Source of the DNA: Scatophagus argus
Lineage: Eukaryota; Chordata; Actinopteri; Scatophagidae
Reading direction: 5' to 3'
NCBI RefSeq assembly: GCF_020382885.2
Contig: NC_058496.1
Location: 23,726,501-23,790,500, forward strand
DNA: 64,000 bases
Position numbers and translations under genes: made by a program. The stretch's first letter is position 1; each line of letters begins with the position of its first letter. The notes under the pieces are model-generated. The model saw only the letters and a program-made list of their open reading frames with translations, was not told where the DNA came from and searched no databases. This document shows, one piece after another, positions 1 to 13,500 of the stretch.

Positions 1-1564
1 TCTAACCAAGTCATTTTTCATCACACAGCAACACCAGCTTCATCAGTGACTGGTGCATTGTAAAGTTAACAAAATCCATTATGAACAATTAGAAGTCTTT
101 TGTCTGGAGGCTGAGGACAGATATCTTATATGTGACAATAAGTTTGTTAAAGTTCAAGTCCAAGCTTCAAGACCTTGTTTAAATGCTGACCAATAAAGGA
201 CAGGTGCTGTACGTACGTTGAAAGAGCTAATGGGCATTGTAACCACCCTTCCTGTTTATACTGGCCATGAAATAATCCCTTTGTGCTGTCTTTATACTGT
301 AACTGAGATGGAGGACAAAATGCAATTTCGAGTCAAAAAATGAGACTTAGGTATTGTTGCTTTCAAATCTCACATGACTCACATCCTCAAGTCTATCTGT
401 GTCTCTGTTGTATCTTTGTGACAGTAAGTGTAAAACAAGTATACAAAAAAATGAATAAAAGAACTCCACAGGTACACAGCAAATCTCAAAATACCACCTA
501 CAATTTTATTTGAAAACACTGCCAGAAGCAGCTTTGATTGTGATTATTCGTCTTTAAAGACCAGTCATCACATAGTGAACAGTACTTTGATAATTAAATT
601 CACATAATAAACATGTATGTTTTAACTGACCTCTTGTAGGCTCACTAACCACTACATTTTTCCACATCAGATCTCAGTCAAAGCACACTTTTGCCCTCAC
701 TCTATGCTCCTCAGAGACAGACGTTAGCATTTAGAGAAGGGCGGGCAGCAAGGAGTCGTCCAGATAATGAAATGAATCCACGTTTGATCCTCTCATCGTT
801 TCCCTGTAATTGTTCTTGATTCCCCCTTTGTGTTTCACGCTTGACTCCCCACTCATATCAGGGCCCGTATATGAAGACGTGCTCGTTTCCCCTATCAGTG
901 ACAGCAGAGTTCAGTGATTAACAAATTAAGGATCTTCTTTGCCTTAATCTGTCTAGAGGCTTTTTTTCAGATGGCTTCTGCGGAAACATGTTTGGCAGTG
1001 ACAGCACCTCTGCTCCCATGTTTAATTGGATTAGAGGGAAATCGGGATAAATACACTCTCAGACGGGGCATCAGGGAGGACCGGATGAGGGGGGAAAACA
1101 GGTGATGAAGTCGTTTCAGAATTATGCTTTCAACTTCTTTCACTGCGCTGTTGAGACGTCAAAGATTTCTTTGGCGTCTCGTATCATGGGAGGAAGTGAA
1201 AGCCTGTGTGAGAGCGTATGATTAATTTCTGGGAACACTGTCCTAAATAGATTAATGTCACAGTAGGAACATTCAGCTGTTTCCTGATGTTTAGAAGGGG
1301 GGATGGGGCAGTACAAAGGCATGTGATATTTTAAAGACGGAATCACTGAGAGGCTGTACTTATAAAACAGGCACCTCTGAATATACTGCTAGTTCATTTG
1401 CATTACGGATCGATGTGAAACTGTGTATTGTACTGTATTTCTTTGCTAGTGTCTTTTGTAACCCAAATCTATCCACCAGACATCTCACTAACAGTTGAGC
1501 TAAATGTTACTGCTATTTTGGGGGTAAACTCAAGCAGTTTCTGGTCTGTTGCCCAACAACATAC
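1..1564. other. Intergenic, nothing recognised
   Basis: This is AT-rich non-coding sequence. Open frames are short and lack codon structure or recognisable domains. I see no exon of antxr2, the gene that lies upstream of PRDM8 in mammals. Confidence 0.5.
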
Positions 1565-1745
1565 ATAGTGTTTAATGTTAATATCAGCATGCTAAAACCC
1601 TAAAATAAGAGAGTAACCATGATAAACATTAAACCTGATGAGCATATTAACATTGTCAATGTACAGTATGTTATCATGCTGATGATAGCATTTAGCTCAA
1701 AGCTCTGTCACGCTTGAGTAACGCCAGACAGAACTGCTAACTTGG
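1565..1745. repeat. Dispersed teleost repeat rich in TTAGC/GCTAA words
   Basis: The segment repeats words such as cagcatgctaa, gataaacatt, catgctgatgatagcattta and gctcaaagc. It resembles a very common fish interspersed repeat. Related, diverged segments occur at about 7205-7340 and 56070-56225. Its class (non-autonomous DNA element or other) is not established, and no terminal repeats are clear. Confidence 0.5.
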
Positions 1746-3519
1746 CACCAACACCATGTAATGAAAAAACCAGGAATGCTAGTGTCCCTGTAAACATACT
1801 CTTTTGTTTTGAGTATGGAAAATTTGTGTTAATGGCTTACCCATGGATGCAGCCATCTTGGATACACAGCTGTTACACTAATGACATGGCAAAAAAGTCA
1901 TGGCAAATAAAATAAAATAAAATAAACTCTAAACATTTCAAAATGACAAGTTCTCAAATCACTCTCGCAAAATAAAAATAATCTTCTTCTTTATATCCAC
2001 ATGTTTAGTGTGCTATTTTAACAGCTAGCCACCAAAAGCAAGCTGTAAGCAACTAACCACTCCAGTTACAAATGAAATCTTTGCAGTTAAAACTACAGAG
2101 AAAAACAATGAAACAGGTTTGCATAACGTGTAGTGTAAATCCAAGACGTGCCGTCCTCTGTGAAGAAATACTTTGGGATCCACTTTGCTCTGCTCTGTTA
2201 GCCTAGCATATATCTGTCGTAGAGAATCACCTGGAAACAGAACATAAATAGCTCTTTGGCACTGAAATACATGTTCTTATGATTTCATTTTTATAGAAAA
2301 CCAATATTACCCAGAACACCTTGGTTTCAAACATGATTCCCCCCCCCAAAAAACCGTACCTGAACAATGAGTACCTATTTCCTCTCTCAGTTCAGACACA
2401 GTGTGCATCCATCTTGTTCCTCTGTCTCACACTCCCACCGGCCTCCCTCTTCCTGCTCTCCCTCCTCCTCCCTTTTCTGTGTTTTATTTACTGACTGACA
2501 TGCAGCCTTCACGCTGGCAGCTTTGTCCATCAAAAGGCACCTGCTCCTGGTGATTGTTTGCTCACCTTCCTGTCCAGGGTGTTACAGATGATTGTCAGCA
2601 GTGTTTTTGCTCTCATCACCTTTTCTGTGTTTTTTTTTTTCCTCCAGTCTGATGAAATGTCTTCTAGGTTGACGAGCTGCCTGTGTAAACATCAGGTCAG
2701 CTCTGCATCCTGAGGCATGTTCGTCTCTGGACAAGTCACTGAATTTCACCATTGCATTACATTTGCTGCATTTTTGGAGGAGTATTTTGTGTAAAGTGGG
2801 AATTCAGGGTCTTGCTCAAGGACATTTTGTAATGTAGGACTCTTGATTGACACATTCCTTATTATTGCAGAGATAATCCTGTGCACTTCCAGGTACAAGA
2901 TGCTCTCTGAAATCAGAATTCTCTTAACATATGGGACACAGAAAACATAACCAGAGGACAGTGCCTGACTATATTTCTTTAAGCCATTAGTATATGAGTT
3001 ACATTTTGATAGTGGAATTTAAGTGACTTTATAAGTGACTTAAGTGCAAGTAACAATATCCAATAATCATGTTCACTCATTGATTCAACCTGGTTAAGTA
3101 TTTGCTATGGTCAGTTGCATCAGAAAAGTGTGTTTGCATTAGGTTTTGTTGCAGGCAATGGATGGACACTTGAACAAATGAATGTAAGTAATTTTAAAGA
3201 AGGTTGTTTGTGATACATTTTAGCATTCCTTAAAAGTCTCATTTCAGGATGTATAGCAAAAACGTTAGAGTTCAAATTATATTTGATTTTTTCACATTAA
3301 TCAGAGAAAAAGAAAGGAGAAAGACTGCTTTTATTTTCCGTAGTAAGAATGTTGACACAATGTATGAGGATGTTGCACAGAAACACGTACTGTATGTGTG
3401 GACACATGCTCTCCTCACATTCCCTCAGGCACGTTGTCTTGTGCTGTGTCACACCCATATTCAGTTTGTCATCTAAAACATAAGAACTCAGGAATTTTAC
3501 CCCATTCCTGCTCCAAAAG
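1746..3519. other. Intergenic, nothing recognised
   Basis: Non-coding sequence with short homopolymer runs (for example a T run near 2631-2640) and a short AAATA tandem near 1907-1923. No gene is supported. Confidence 0.5.
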
Positions 3520-3556
3520 AAGTCTGTTTGTTCGAAGTAGTACGTTCAGTGCGGTA

Positions 3557-3868
3557 TGAACAAGTGGAGTCAGCAGAGCTGAAGATCCCTGACTGACATT
3601 TTGCAGTCAGTACGTCCATGCTGTCATAAAAAAAGAGGTTCCTACTTTCCTCTATTTCCAAATGCATGTGGTGAGAAGTGGCTCATATTGGTCCCAGCTA
3701 CGTAGACGATGTCTGTGTATTAGTGTGTATTTCTAGGCTTTGCTTCTTCAAATGATGAGAAACAACATCTGATATAAATCAGCACAATGAGGTCACAGGA
3801 AAATGACTTAAAGCAGCATTAAGTAATAGCAACCTTTATTAACCTCTATTAGCAAACAATTGCATCAA
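3557..3868. repeat. Diverged dispersed repeat, copy 1
   Basis: This segment is clearly related, in the same orientation, to 5388-5850. Shared blocks in order include atgaacaagtggagt, cattttgcagtc, gtgtatttctaggctttgct, gatgagaaacaacatc and aatgaggtcacaggaaaa, ending with a cctttat-aacct-tatt block. Spacing between blocks differs because of indels. No coding capacity is visible. It is either two insertions of one family or an old local duplication. Confidence 0.6.
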
Positions 3869-5387
3869 CCCAGAGACACCTGATACAAGACTTGTAATGC
3901 CTCCATTGGTAGGATCTTCAAAGTTTTATTTTTGCTCCAAAGGAGAGTGAAAAATCAATATTCAAAGCCTGAAATCAAATCACATGTTGAGCTAAAGTCC
4001 CCATACAGGTGTGTTTGCTGCTGTCTCGTCGCGTTTGTACTTAAAGTCACACCTATGATTGAATTGAATTTTCATGGTAGAAATTTGCTGTTTAGGGTTC
4101 AAATTTTGCTGTGTGAGTTTAGAAAAAGTAGTCAATGGGAAATTAGGGTTACGTCTGTGTTTGACTGAAACAGAGAAACAGTGAGTGGAACAAAGAAAGA
4201 CAATGTGAACGAACAGCAAGAGCGCAGTCGCTGATGTGAAAACAAAGTGGACGAGGCTTTCGATTAGTTGTTGCTTTACATGTCAGACTGCAGCACTGCT
4301 GAACACTGACGGGGCCTGATTGGTAAGGGCCATCTCTTTACATCTTAATGATTGTCCCACAACATCCTGTCCCTCGGGGGGAAAAACACTTTTTAAAGAA
4401 GAAGGAAGTCCATGAGCCTTGCCGTTGCTTAAGTTGGCAGCAAATAATCCGTCCAACCTCGTCACCTCCAGTGCAAACCACAATCCTCCCCCCCCCTTTT
4501 CCACCAGCCCCGGTTCAAAATGCCCTGGGCACTTGGAGCAAGACAGCGCAGAACAATTGCTGTGTTCACAGTTCATCTTGCCGATGTTTTTTCCAGCCTG
4601 TCATGGGAGTATTTGCACTTTTCCCAGCGTTAGAAGAAAACTTGCTGGCACGTTGTTGTTTCATTGTGGCTCAGGAGAGTGTTTGACCTCGCATGACCTC
4701 ACAGGAGGACAGGTGGTTTGAAGAATGTATTGCAGCACAACATGCTGTATGAGTGGCTGCCATTAAATTTTAACATTAGTTCAACACATGTACGGTAAGG
4801 ATCACATGCATGGCTGAAGCATGGATACACTGTAGGCCTTCTGATCATGCATAACCTCCTGCTTTAACCTCTAAGGGCACTGAATTATCTCCACCTCTTT
4901 AGGTTTCCTACTGGTCTTTCTTTTTTCAGGATTGTGCCATCTGATAACCATAATTCTTGCGTTGTTGCTACATCATAAATCAAAGATTAACATCCATTTA
5001 TCCCTCTTTACGAAGAGATTATATTTTCAGTCTCTTTGTTTGTTTGACAGCAAATAACAGATTTTTGTTAAATTTCACTAAATTTCAGACTGCCAAGTCA
5101 CCCAATTTGGGTGCTGATCTGAGTTTCTTGAACTTAATTCTCATGACAGACTCACCATAATTGGGTTTAAAACATTGCTTAATGTATCTTCTCCTTCTTC
5201 TTCTTTTTTTTGCTTCATTGTTGATGCTGATCTAGGGTGGTAATCACCAGATTTTCCATTCAGCAGGGATATTCTGTTTTCAAATGAAATTTAAGCAAAT
5301 AGAACTCCAGGCATTTGGCATGCCATGATCAAGACACTCTGAAAATGGAAATTTCAAATGTAGTACTTTGTGATCAAAGAAGTACAT
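3869..5387. other. Intergenic, no gene seen
   Basis: The part around 4310-4720 is more GC-rich and less repetitive than its surroundings, and open frames occur there on both strands. None resembles a known protein. I treat it as non-coding; a conserved non-coding element is possible but untested. Confidence 0.4.
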
Positions 5388-5850
5388 ATGAACAAGTGGA
5401 GTTAACAGTGCTGAACATGCCTGGTTAAGCATTTTGCAGTCGGTAGGTCCAGACCATAATATTTCAAAAACACAAAAGATTATTAAACAATAATAAAGAC
5501 CACAATGACGATAATGGTTGCACTTCCTCCCATGTGGCCTAATAGTCAAGTGGGAAAATAAGTACAAAATACACTCAAGCAAAATTTGTAGTTCCTCAGT
5601 TTTGGGGGTCCTGAACTTTTAAGTTCCTCTATTTCCAGGTTCATGTGGTGAGAAATAGTTAGTATTGGTGTCAGATACGTAAATAAATACTGTGTAATAC
5701 TGTGTATTTCTAGGCTTTGCTTCTTTAAGTGATGAGAAACAACATCGTAAAACAAATCAGTATAATGAGGTCACAGGAAAAAGAATTAAACTGACAGAAA
5801 TGTAAGTAATGTAGAACCTTTATCAACCTTTATTGGCAAACAGTTGCATA
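5388..5850. repeat. Diverged dispersed repeat, copy 2
   Basis: Second copy of the repeat at 3557-3868, same orientation. It carries extra sequence (about 5455-5610) between the cattttgcagtc and cctctatttcca blocks that copy 1 lacks. It also carries a duplicated word, tactgtgtaatactgtgtat. Confidence 0.6.
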
Positions 5851-7204
5851 TTCTTCTAATCGTGTTGTGTTTGTCTTTTCCACTGTTGTTGAGCTAGAAC
5901 TGTATGATCTTTTGTAGTTTCCAAAATTCAGTTTTTGATGTTGCTTGAAGATTCTGTGACAGATTCATACAACACGTTTCCTCATCTTTCAAATTGAAGT
6001 TGTTTGAAAAGTGCAACTCATGTCAAGTCTGCCATTTTAGAGTTTACTATTACATATTTATTAGAAATCTTCAAATTCTTAGATGCAATGTGATGTATGA
6101 CAAGATATTCATATCATCTGCTCCCCTGGTGTTGGCTGAATCGGTGAAGAATTTCTCCCCTGGTCTTAGCACTTTAATGGATTTACCTAAGCGGTAGCAC
6201 ACTTGACTTCATGCACGGACATACCTCCTCACTCAACTTGACAAGCTTGCCGGTCCGCATTTACTCTGACGAACAGGAGTATCTAACGCATGTGACAAAG
6301 TCCTCAGACAGACCAGGGCGGCGGTGGGGAGGGGGTCGGACCTCGCCTACTTCCCCTTAGCGTCACATCTCTTGACAGCTGCCATTTTCAGTACCGTGCT
6401 TTGCCCTTGTAGCCAGCCGACTGCCAAGTCCCCATCAACTTTGCTTTTCTCGCCGCCTTTTCCTGCTCAGGTTTCCAGAGTGCAGACTGGAGACAGCGGA
6501 GGGAGTTGCCGGACTGTCGCCAGATATTAGCAACATAGGCTTGAGGGCCAGCAGGCCTCCACCCGACCCTGAGTGATAGCTGGAGAAGACAGAAAACTGA
6601 CATGAAAAACATCCTGAACTTTGTGCAGAGCTAGAAATAAGGCTGAGATGGAGAGGATAATCTGCCTGGTGCGAATGGATGCTGCTAATGATAGCTGGAC
6701 CCAAGACTACAAAACTAGTGTGGCAGACAAAAGAACCACACTACCTGTTCGTAACAGCCAAATCTAGATATATATATCTAGATTCTACAAAAGCTGTAAT
6801 ATGAATTTGTATGAAATTTCAGGGCTAAATTATGATGAGACTAGCATCCTTCCTCAATTTCAAACCAATGGCTTTTTCATTAAGCTTAAATGAACACAGT
6901 TCCTTTAACACAGGTTGGAAGCTCCCTGGAAGCTTTTTCTAGCTCTTCTGGAGCTTTTGGTTGTGTCATGCATCATTCCTTAGGAGGAGTTTGTGCAGTT
7001 GTCATGGAGTTGTAGATGTTCAAATTTACAATTTGCCTAGCACTGTATTGACGAGAACAGACAGAACATTGCTGATTTACACCAAACAGCCAATGTGTCA
7101 ACTCTACATAAGCTGTAAGACAGATAGCAACGGACAGACAGTGTCTGCGGGAGTGAGTCTCACTAGCTCACCTGAAAAATAACCTTCCCATCAACTTAAA
7201 CTGT
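5851..7204. other. Intergenic, no gene seen
   Basis: Contains a relatively GC-rich, non-repetitive block at about 6190-6560 and a 24-bp perfect palindrome at 6761-6784. Open frames in the GC-rich block overlap on both strands and match nothing I recognise. Confidence 0.4.
6761..6784. repeat. 24-bp perfect palindrome
   Basis: The halves are aatctagatata and tatatctagatt, with no spacer. A palindrome of this length could extrude as a cruciform, but AT-rich palindromes also arise by chance in fish non-coding DNA. Confidence 0.7.
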
Positions 7205-7340
7205 ACTTTGTGTGAAGTACTAATTAGCAAATGTTAGCATGCTAATACACTAAAATGGTGAACAGGTTAACATTGTACCTGCTCATCTAACTAGCCTCAA
7301 GGGCATGCCTGTAGACTCTAGGGTTGTTTAATAGTGTAAG
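7205..7340. repeat. Dispersed TTAGC-word repeat, second copy
   Basis: Contains tgttagcatgctaatacact, aaatggtgaacaggttaaca and a tgcctgtagactctagggtt block. These parallel the repeat at 1565-1745 and the one at 56070-56225. It is a diverged fragment, and the boundaries are approximate. Confidence 0.5.
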
Positions 7341-8880
7341 CTGTAGTAACAGAAAAACTAGCCAGTAAGAATCAATAGTGGAGTCTTACTAAGAAGACAA
7401 GCATCTATGGATTGCTTTTTTATCTTTTTTAAATTATTTAAATATTTGCATTTTTGATTTTATATATTATATATGGGCTTAAATTAGCTGTATACTATGT
7501 ATTATATATTATATACAAAAGGCTGCACCTGAACTGCACAGGAACTACACATGGATCAAGAGTGATGTAATGTGTCAAATTGATAAATGTGCTGGAAACT
7601 TATAGTTTTGAAATGAGATATTTATTTAGCCCTCCATTTCCTGAGACTCAAAAAGACTAAGCCAAGATTTATTGTAATACTGGGAGAAATCTGACAGAAA
7701 ATTCCCCTCCTGTGACAAAGAGAGAATATTGATTAGGAGAGTTCCTACTCATATGAGCTAAGATACACTGGCTGAGACACAAGTGTATCTGTGCTCCCTG
7801 CAGTTTCCAGCTGAAGTGTAACCAAAAACCTCAGCACATTCCCTCCTCACGAAGCCCAAGTGAAAGAAAACACATGTTAGGTATTGTAGAAGTATCAGAG
7901 CAATCATGAATAATCATGCTGGGCCTGACCACATAAGTGAATTCAGCCTCCGTTGTTTAGGAAACTCATTGTTTGGAGGACAGAGAAGACAAAAATTCAT
8001 CCAGCATCAACTCTTGTAACCTAGAATCCAGCAAAACAAACAGAGAACATGAATCTTTAGCATGGCGGGAATCACCTTGATTGTTTCTTCAGGGAACGTT
8101 GTTCTGTTATTTTAGGTACAGTGGCATGAAAGTGTTATTCCCCACAGGAATTCACCTTGACTTGTCTATATTCAAGATACAAGAAACCGCTAGGGATCAA
8201 GTTTCCATTTGATTGTGCTCTGGTAAATAATGTTCCTGTTGTGGTAGTTCTCTATCAAATAATTAAATGTGTGTTGTTTGTTCAGTGTCCGGAAGTGTAA
8301 CATATTTCATGTTGACCTGACAATGACAACTGAAGAATAGTAAGGTGGTTGCAAAGACATTACAGTTACAAATTTGGGGACCATCAGTAAAATCCAAATT
8401 CAAAATCCAAAATTAAAAGAGTCAGGTCAAAATTTTGACCAGGCAGTGGTGCAAAATCAACTATTAGGGGTCTCCAAAAGGAGGATATTCTCCTCCTTGC
8501 CCTGTGGACCAGCAATAAAGTAAATAAGCATATTTTATTGTGTATTCTTACCAGTATTAAAACAGTCATATTTCTATTTATCAGCATTCTACAGACCAGA
8601 GAAACACTTTTCTATGCAGAATCTCCCATTTTTCTATATTCCTTTTGCCTGTCAACGTGACCAAAGTCTTGACTTGGACCTGCAAAGAATGACTTGTCAA
8701 CATCTCTGGTATGAAATCATTTTCAAAGTTTGCCACCGTCAGATAAATTTTCAGTTCAGCAGGCAGCAGTATCTGCTGTTAAAGTCCCCTCAGTATCTTT
8801 ACATTTCTCTGTGACTGTCCATAGGACCATCAGCTAACAAGCTCCATCTCAGCCTGGATTCATCTCTCTGTAACATACAT
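7341..8880. other. Intergenic, nothing recognised
   Basis: Non-coding, with an AT-rich tract at about 7425-7515 made of tatata/attata words. No gene or RNA structure is supported. Confidence 0.5.
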
Positions 8881-10500
8881 GAGAGAGCCACATCATCATC
8901 TCCCTTCAGATGGGATCCCTTTGAGGACAGCCACAGCACAGCAGCGTGTTTTCATCTCCGACTGCCGTGTGAACTTTTAATGCGATTACCGGCCACATAG
9001 GATGACATGAGTGCAGGCCACGGCGTCCGTTTTCCCAAAGCGAACATAAGAGGTCTGGATGGATGGTGGGCACATAACCCTGCACATCCCTCCTGGCAAT
9101 CACTCCAGCCTCATTCTCTGGTCAAGCTCTAATCTCCAAAGAGTCACTAATTTAATATTAAAGTGCTGTGACAGTAATGAGCGCTACGGATGTGTGGTCC
9201 GAGGCTGCTGGATTAAATGGGCGCAGTTACAATACTAGTAAACCCAGGCCAATCTCAGCAATATTTAGCTGGACATTGAGCTGCAGTGCCTGAGCCCCAA
9301 GTCGTGTTAACTTAACACCAAACGCCACTCAAGCACAAGGGGGTAGGGAGGTGTGTGTACGTGTGTGTATGTGAGACACTCCGCTAGAAGCTTAGAATCA
9401 AACCAAGGCCAAACATTTCAATGGATCACATACTTGGCTTAGCAATGAAACATTTGCTGCTCCAACTTCCTCAGGCACTTTGTGTGGGTACGCCTGAGTG
9501 CAGCTTTGGTTTTCTTAACTCTGCAGTCAAATAAAAAGGGAACCATTGATCCCTGCTGCAATTATAGCAGATTGTTTAATTTGTACCTGAAATTAGGAAG
9601 TCTCTTGTGCCTGTGCAAAAAAAAAAAAAAAATTTTGCAGTAGAATTTTTATTCATTTTTGCCCAGTATTGAGCGATGGACCCCCTGTCTGAATGTAATA
9701 TTTGTCAGCATTGTGTAATTGTTTTATCTGATAATCTGTTGGGTTTAATTTTAAATTCTTCATGCCAAGCAATTTTCTCTTATAAAACAATCAGGAAAGG
9801 AAAAGAAGGAGTGGTGTCACATCTCCTTGCACACTGTGATGCCTTTTTTTTTCTTTCACACACTCTCTTTCAGTCTCTGCATGGTTGAGGCCAAGAATAT
9901 GAGACCAATTAAAACTGGGGTCCATCCTCTCTCCTGGCAGGCGTCCTGGTAACACGTTGCACATTCTTTGCTCCAGTAAGCCTCATGCTCTCCACCCCGT
10001 TTCCCAAAACCACATAAGACAAACGAGGACTGGTGGCTTGGGGTGCGTGCCAGGCTCAGACGTGCAACAACAAAGACAAAGGAGATCACAGTGGGAATTA
10101 GGGGATTCCCCAGAGAGCAGAGGGGAGGATGACGGTGGTTATGAGGTAAATCTGCTGTGAAATCTCCCCGTGTAGAGAGCGCAGAGGACAACACCGTCTG
10201 CTTAGCCCTGACGTGACAAGAATGAGGTCGATGTACATTGGGTGCATGACCCCAGGGTAAGTCCAGGGAATAAGGAGCCCGGGGTGATGCGGCCCTTCGT
10301 TACAACTAGGGGTCACTCATTAAGGATGGGAGTCTTCCCTCGGCTTAAATGTCTTGAAGGAGAGAGGAGCTTCAAAGTGATTATGGTCAGACATGGTTAT
10401 CCATGTCAACCAGGGTCAGAAGTTAAAGGATCCCTGGTGACTGCTGGCATGTCCCAGGATGGTGTACCCCTCTCCCCCTTCAGCTAGTGGTGAGGCATCA
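8881..10500. other. GC-richer, low-repeat blocks; possible regulatory DNA
   Basis: Two blocks, about 8890-9300 and 9900-10480, are less repetitive and higher in GC than their flanks. The first carries several TAAT homeobox-type core sites (for example near 9146-9180). They read like candidate conserved non-coding elements in the gene-poor upstream domain of prdm8, but conservation cannot be judged from one sequence. Open frames here look spurious. Confidence 0.3.
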
Positions 10501-13500
10501 CTGGAAATCCAGAGGGATTTATTTTCTTTCTTTCATTAATGCCACCACTCAAATCCTGCAAGCCATATGGCACTAAAACAATATGGAAGAACGTGATGTG
10601 GGTTTTTATTCTGGCTCTGACCCTAATGTTAAGGACCCTTCAGATGTTCCAGACATGGAAAATACTCACTACTTACTTACTTACTTATTATATATTTTAT
10701 ATATATATAAAATATTGTGCTCATATATAGCAATAAAAACATTTAGTGTGATCAAACATGGCACAGTCAGAAAACTAAAAATCATTACTCATGTCACAGT
10801 TTTTTGCAGCTGCTTTTATTTGAAGTTTTTTAAATGTTAAAAATAATTTATAAAAAATAGGAAAATTGCATTTCATCCTTCAGGCAAGTAAGTCTTTAAT
10901 ACAGGCAAGTATTATTTTTTTCCTAAATCACAAGAATTCCTGCATGAATCCCTGTTAGGATGACAGCCAAAGCAGCAATGTGGTGAAAATGTGTCGCTTC
11001 TACCACAGCTGCATCTGTTCTGCACATCTCTGTAGCCACGTGTATTTTCTTTGACAGCTTTGCATTTGCGGCTCATAAAACTCCACAGTGGAGGTCCCAC
11101 TCGCTGAAGTACCTTTAATGTCACTGTCAAAACAGCTCATTAGCTCTCAGAAACAATCACTTTTTGGATCTACCTTTTGAATATTTCTCATCGGACAGGT
11201 TCTGAAAAACCTTCACCATCCTGAGTAAATGTCTTCAGAGTCTGCATGGGCTTTCACTTTTTGTTGTTTTTTAGTCTCTCAAAACCCTGCCCCCACACCT
11301 CCTCCATCCCCAACCCAAAGTCCCCAAATTCTCATTCTCTTTTCTGTTTCTGTGTGTTTCTGGCTCTTTGAGATGAAACTTTGATGCACTTATGGAACAT
11401 AGAGCTGTCCCTGTGCAGGGAGTCTGAGAGCGGCCACACACTCCCAAACACACACAAATCTACACACACCTCAAATGCCCTCCACTCTACAGCTGTGTCC
11501 TACTGTTTGCTTTAAAGGAAACCCCCCCTCCACACACACACATACACACACACCCTGTACTGCTCTGCTCTGCTCGCTGCCAGCATCCTCCTGCCAACGC
11601 CCGTTGGGATTGGGCTGTGTGTTTGCTGCTGCAGGCTTTGATTTGTTGTTTTGTACTGCAGTCCTGCAGTTGTCCCGGGCCACTGTAGGTTTGGAGGGGT
11701 GGAGATGGGGTGATTTGTGGTTGGGGGGGGGGGGGGGGGGTGCCTTGAGGAAGACAGCCCTTCCTCAAGGCATTCCACATCATTTGTCATCTTCATCTCA
11801 CTTGTTTTTCTTCATGTTGCTGTCTGCGCATCAATATCATCAATACATCCATGACCCTCCCCAACCCCCAAATATTTCAAACCGAGGTTTAACGTTAAAA
11901 TTGGTGACATGAGCTTCAATTCACACATGACTATGATGACCTTGCGCTATTCATGCATGATCCTACAAACTCTGTGACACGTGTACACAATATATGCAAC
12001 AGTGCTGGGGCCATGTGTGAAATATTTCAGTCAAGAGGTTACTTTCTAATAATTCTGAGAATAAAGTCAGCATTATGTAATCTCAGGTGAACTCAAAACT
12101 GAAACAGAGTTTAATACATCTCAAAACACAGCCATTTATAATTATCTGTACCCCAGAATATTTCACATTTTGACAGATTTTGATTTATACTTATATACTC
12201 CTAAATGAAATAGCGTACACAATCCACGTTTATTCTAAACATTGTTGGAGGATGATGACCACATCGTAATCAAAAATCTTTTCTAATTTCACTCTCAAAA
12301 ATTCATTTCAATTTTTTTATTTTGCGCTCACAAAGAATTATTCACACAGCTCAGTAAACCGTTCAATAATCACAGCTGATGGCACCGGAATACGGAAGAA
12401 AAAACTGTACCAAAAGTGTTTAATTGACAAACAGATCGACAACTGTGCATTACTACAATCATTTGACACCAGAGGAAGCCGTTTATAATATCTTGTACAG
12501 AATATGAGAATTAGGAATGAAATCCAGTGTGTGTATTTTCCTTGTTGTCTGTTGTGCAAATCACTATATTCATATGTGATAAAAGTAACTACAAAAGTAT
12601 AACCTCACTGCACATTATACTTTTCTATTTGTTAAATGCATGTTTATTTGTAGATCTACAGATTTCATTGTTTCTATTTACTAGGGGTAGTATTTTTGTA
12701 TTTTTGATTTTACTCTCTCATCACAACTGACAAGGATGAATTTACTTATTTTGAAACTTTCAAAAAAAAAAAAAAAACTTTTTTTATTGGAGAATTCAGT
12801 CTGTTTGAATTTTCCCTGTTATGTGAGAAAGGGAAAGTCAAATGAAGCATTTTAAGAGAGAGGAGGACATGGCCCTCCCCCGACAGAGTCAGACATGCAG
12901 ATCTCTTCCCAAAGTGTATTTTTGTTTGTTGGGTTGTGTATGAGAGTATGTCCTGAGGACAGAGGAACCTGGAACATTAAGCCTTGCCATGGCGGCTCAG
13001 AACAGCTCTGAGCCTTGAGCTTCTCTGGCAGTTTGCCTGGGGTAGAGGTGGCAGTAGGGGTGGCACAGGTTTGGAAAAGGCCTCTCAGCTCGCTCCTTTT
13101 CACTCTTCTTAGACACACAAGCCTAGTCCATGTCCAGGTTGGTGGAAGTGTTTATGTCGCTTTATTGTGGAATCCCAAACGCCACAGAAGGGAAAGTTGG
13201 CCTATGTGGCCTTCAGTTGACCATGTTCATCCAGACAGCAGCATGAATTAAAACATTTTGAAAGAGGGCCGCGAATTACCAGGTCGTGTTTAGTGGCAGG
13301 AAAGTCTTTACGGTGCAGACAGAAAATGTGTCACTGTCCCTTTTGAAACGTCCCCCGAATAAGCAGTGTCGGAACAAATGCCAGGTTGTTGTCAGGTCCT
13401 GGGAACTGAGCTGAAGAACAACAAACAAAAAGGATTTCCATCACAGAAAGTCATGAAAAGAAATTGAGGTCAGTGCTGTGTTTGTGTGCCCCAGTACAAA

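Noticed and set aside
4283..4721. Overlapping open frames on both strands
   Set aside because: Frames of similar length on both strands with no recognisable domain indicate GC-rich non-coding DNA.
11475..11912. 145-codon + frame and overlapping - frames
   Set aside because: Driven by CA and G low-complexity tracts; THTHTHT and GGGG peptides are artefacts.
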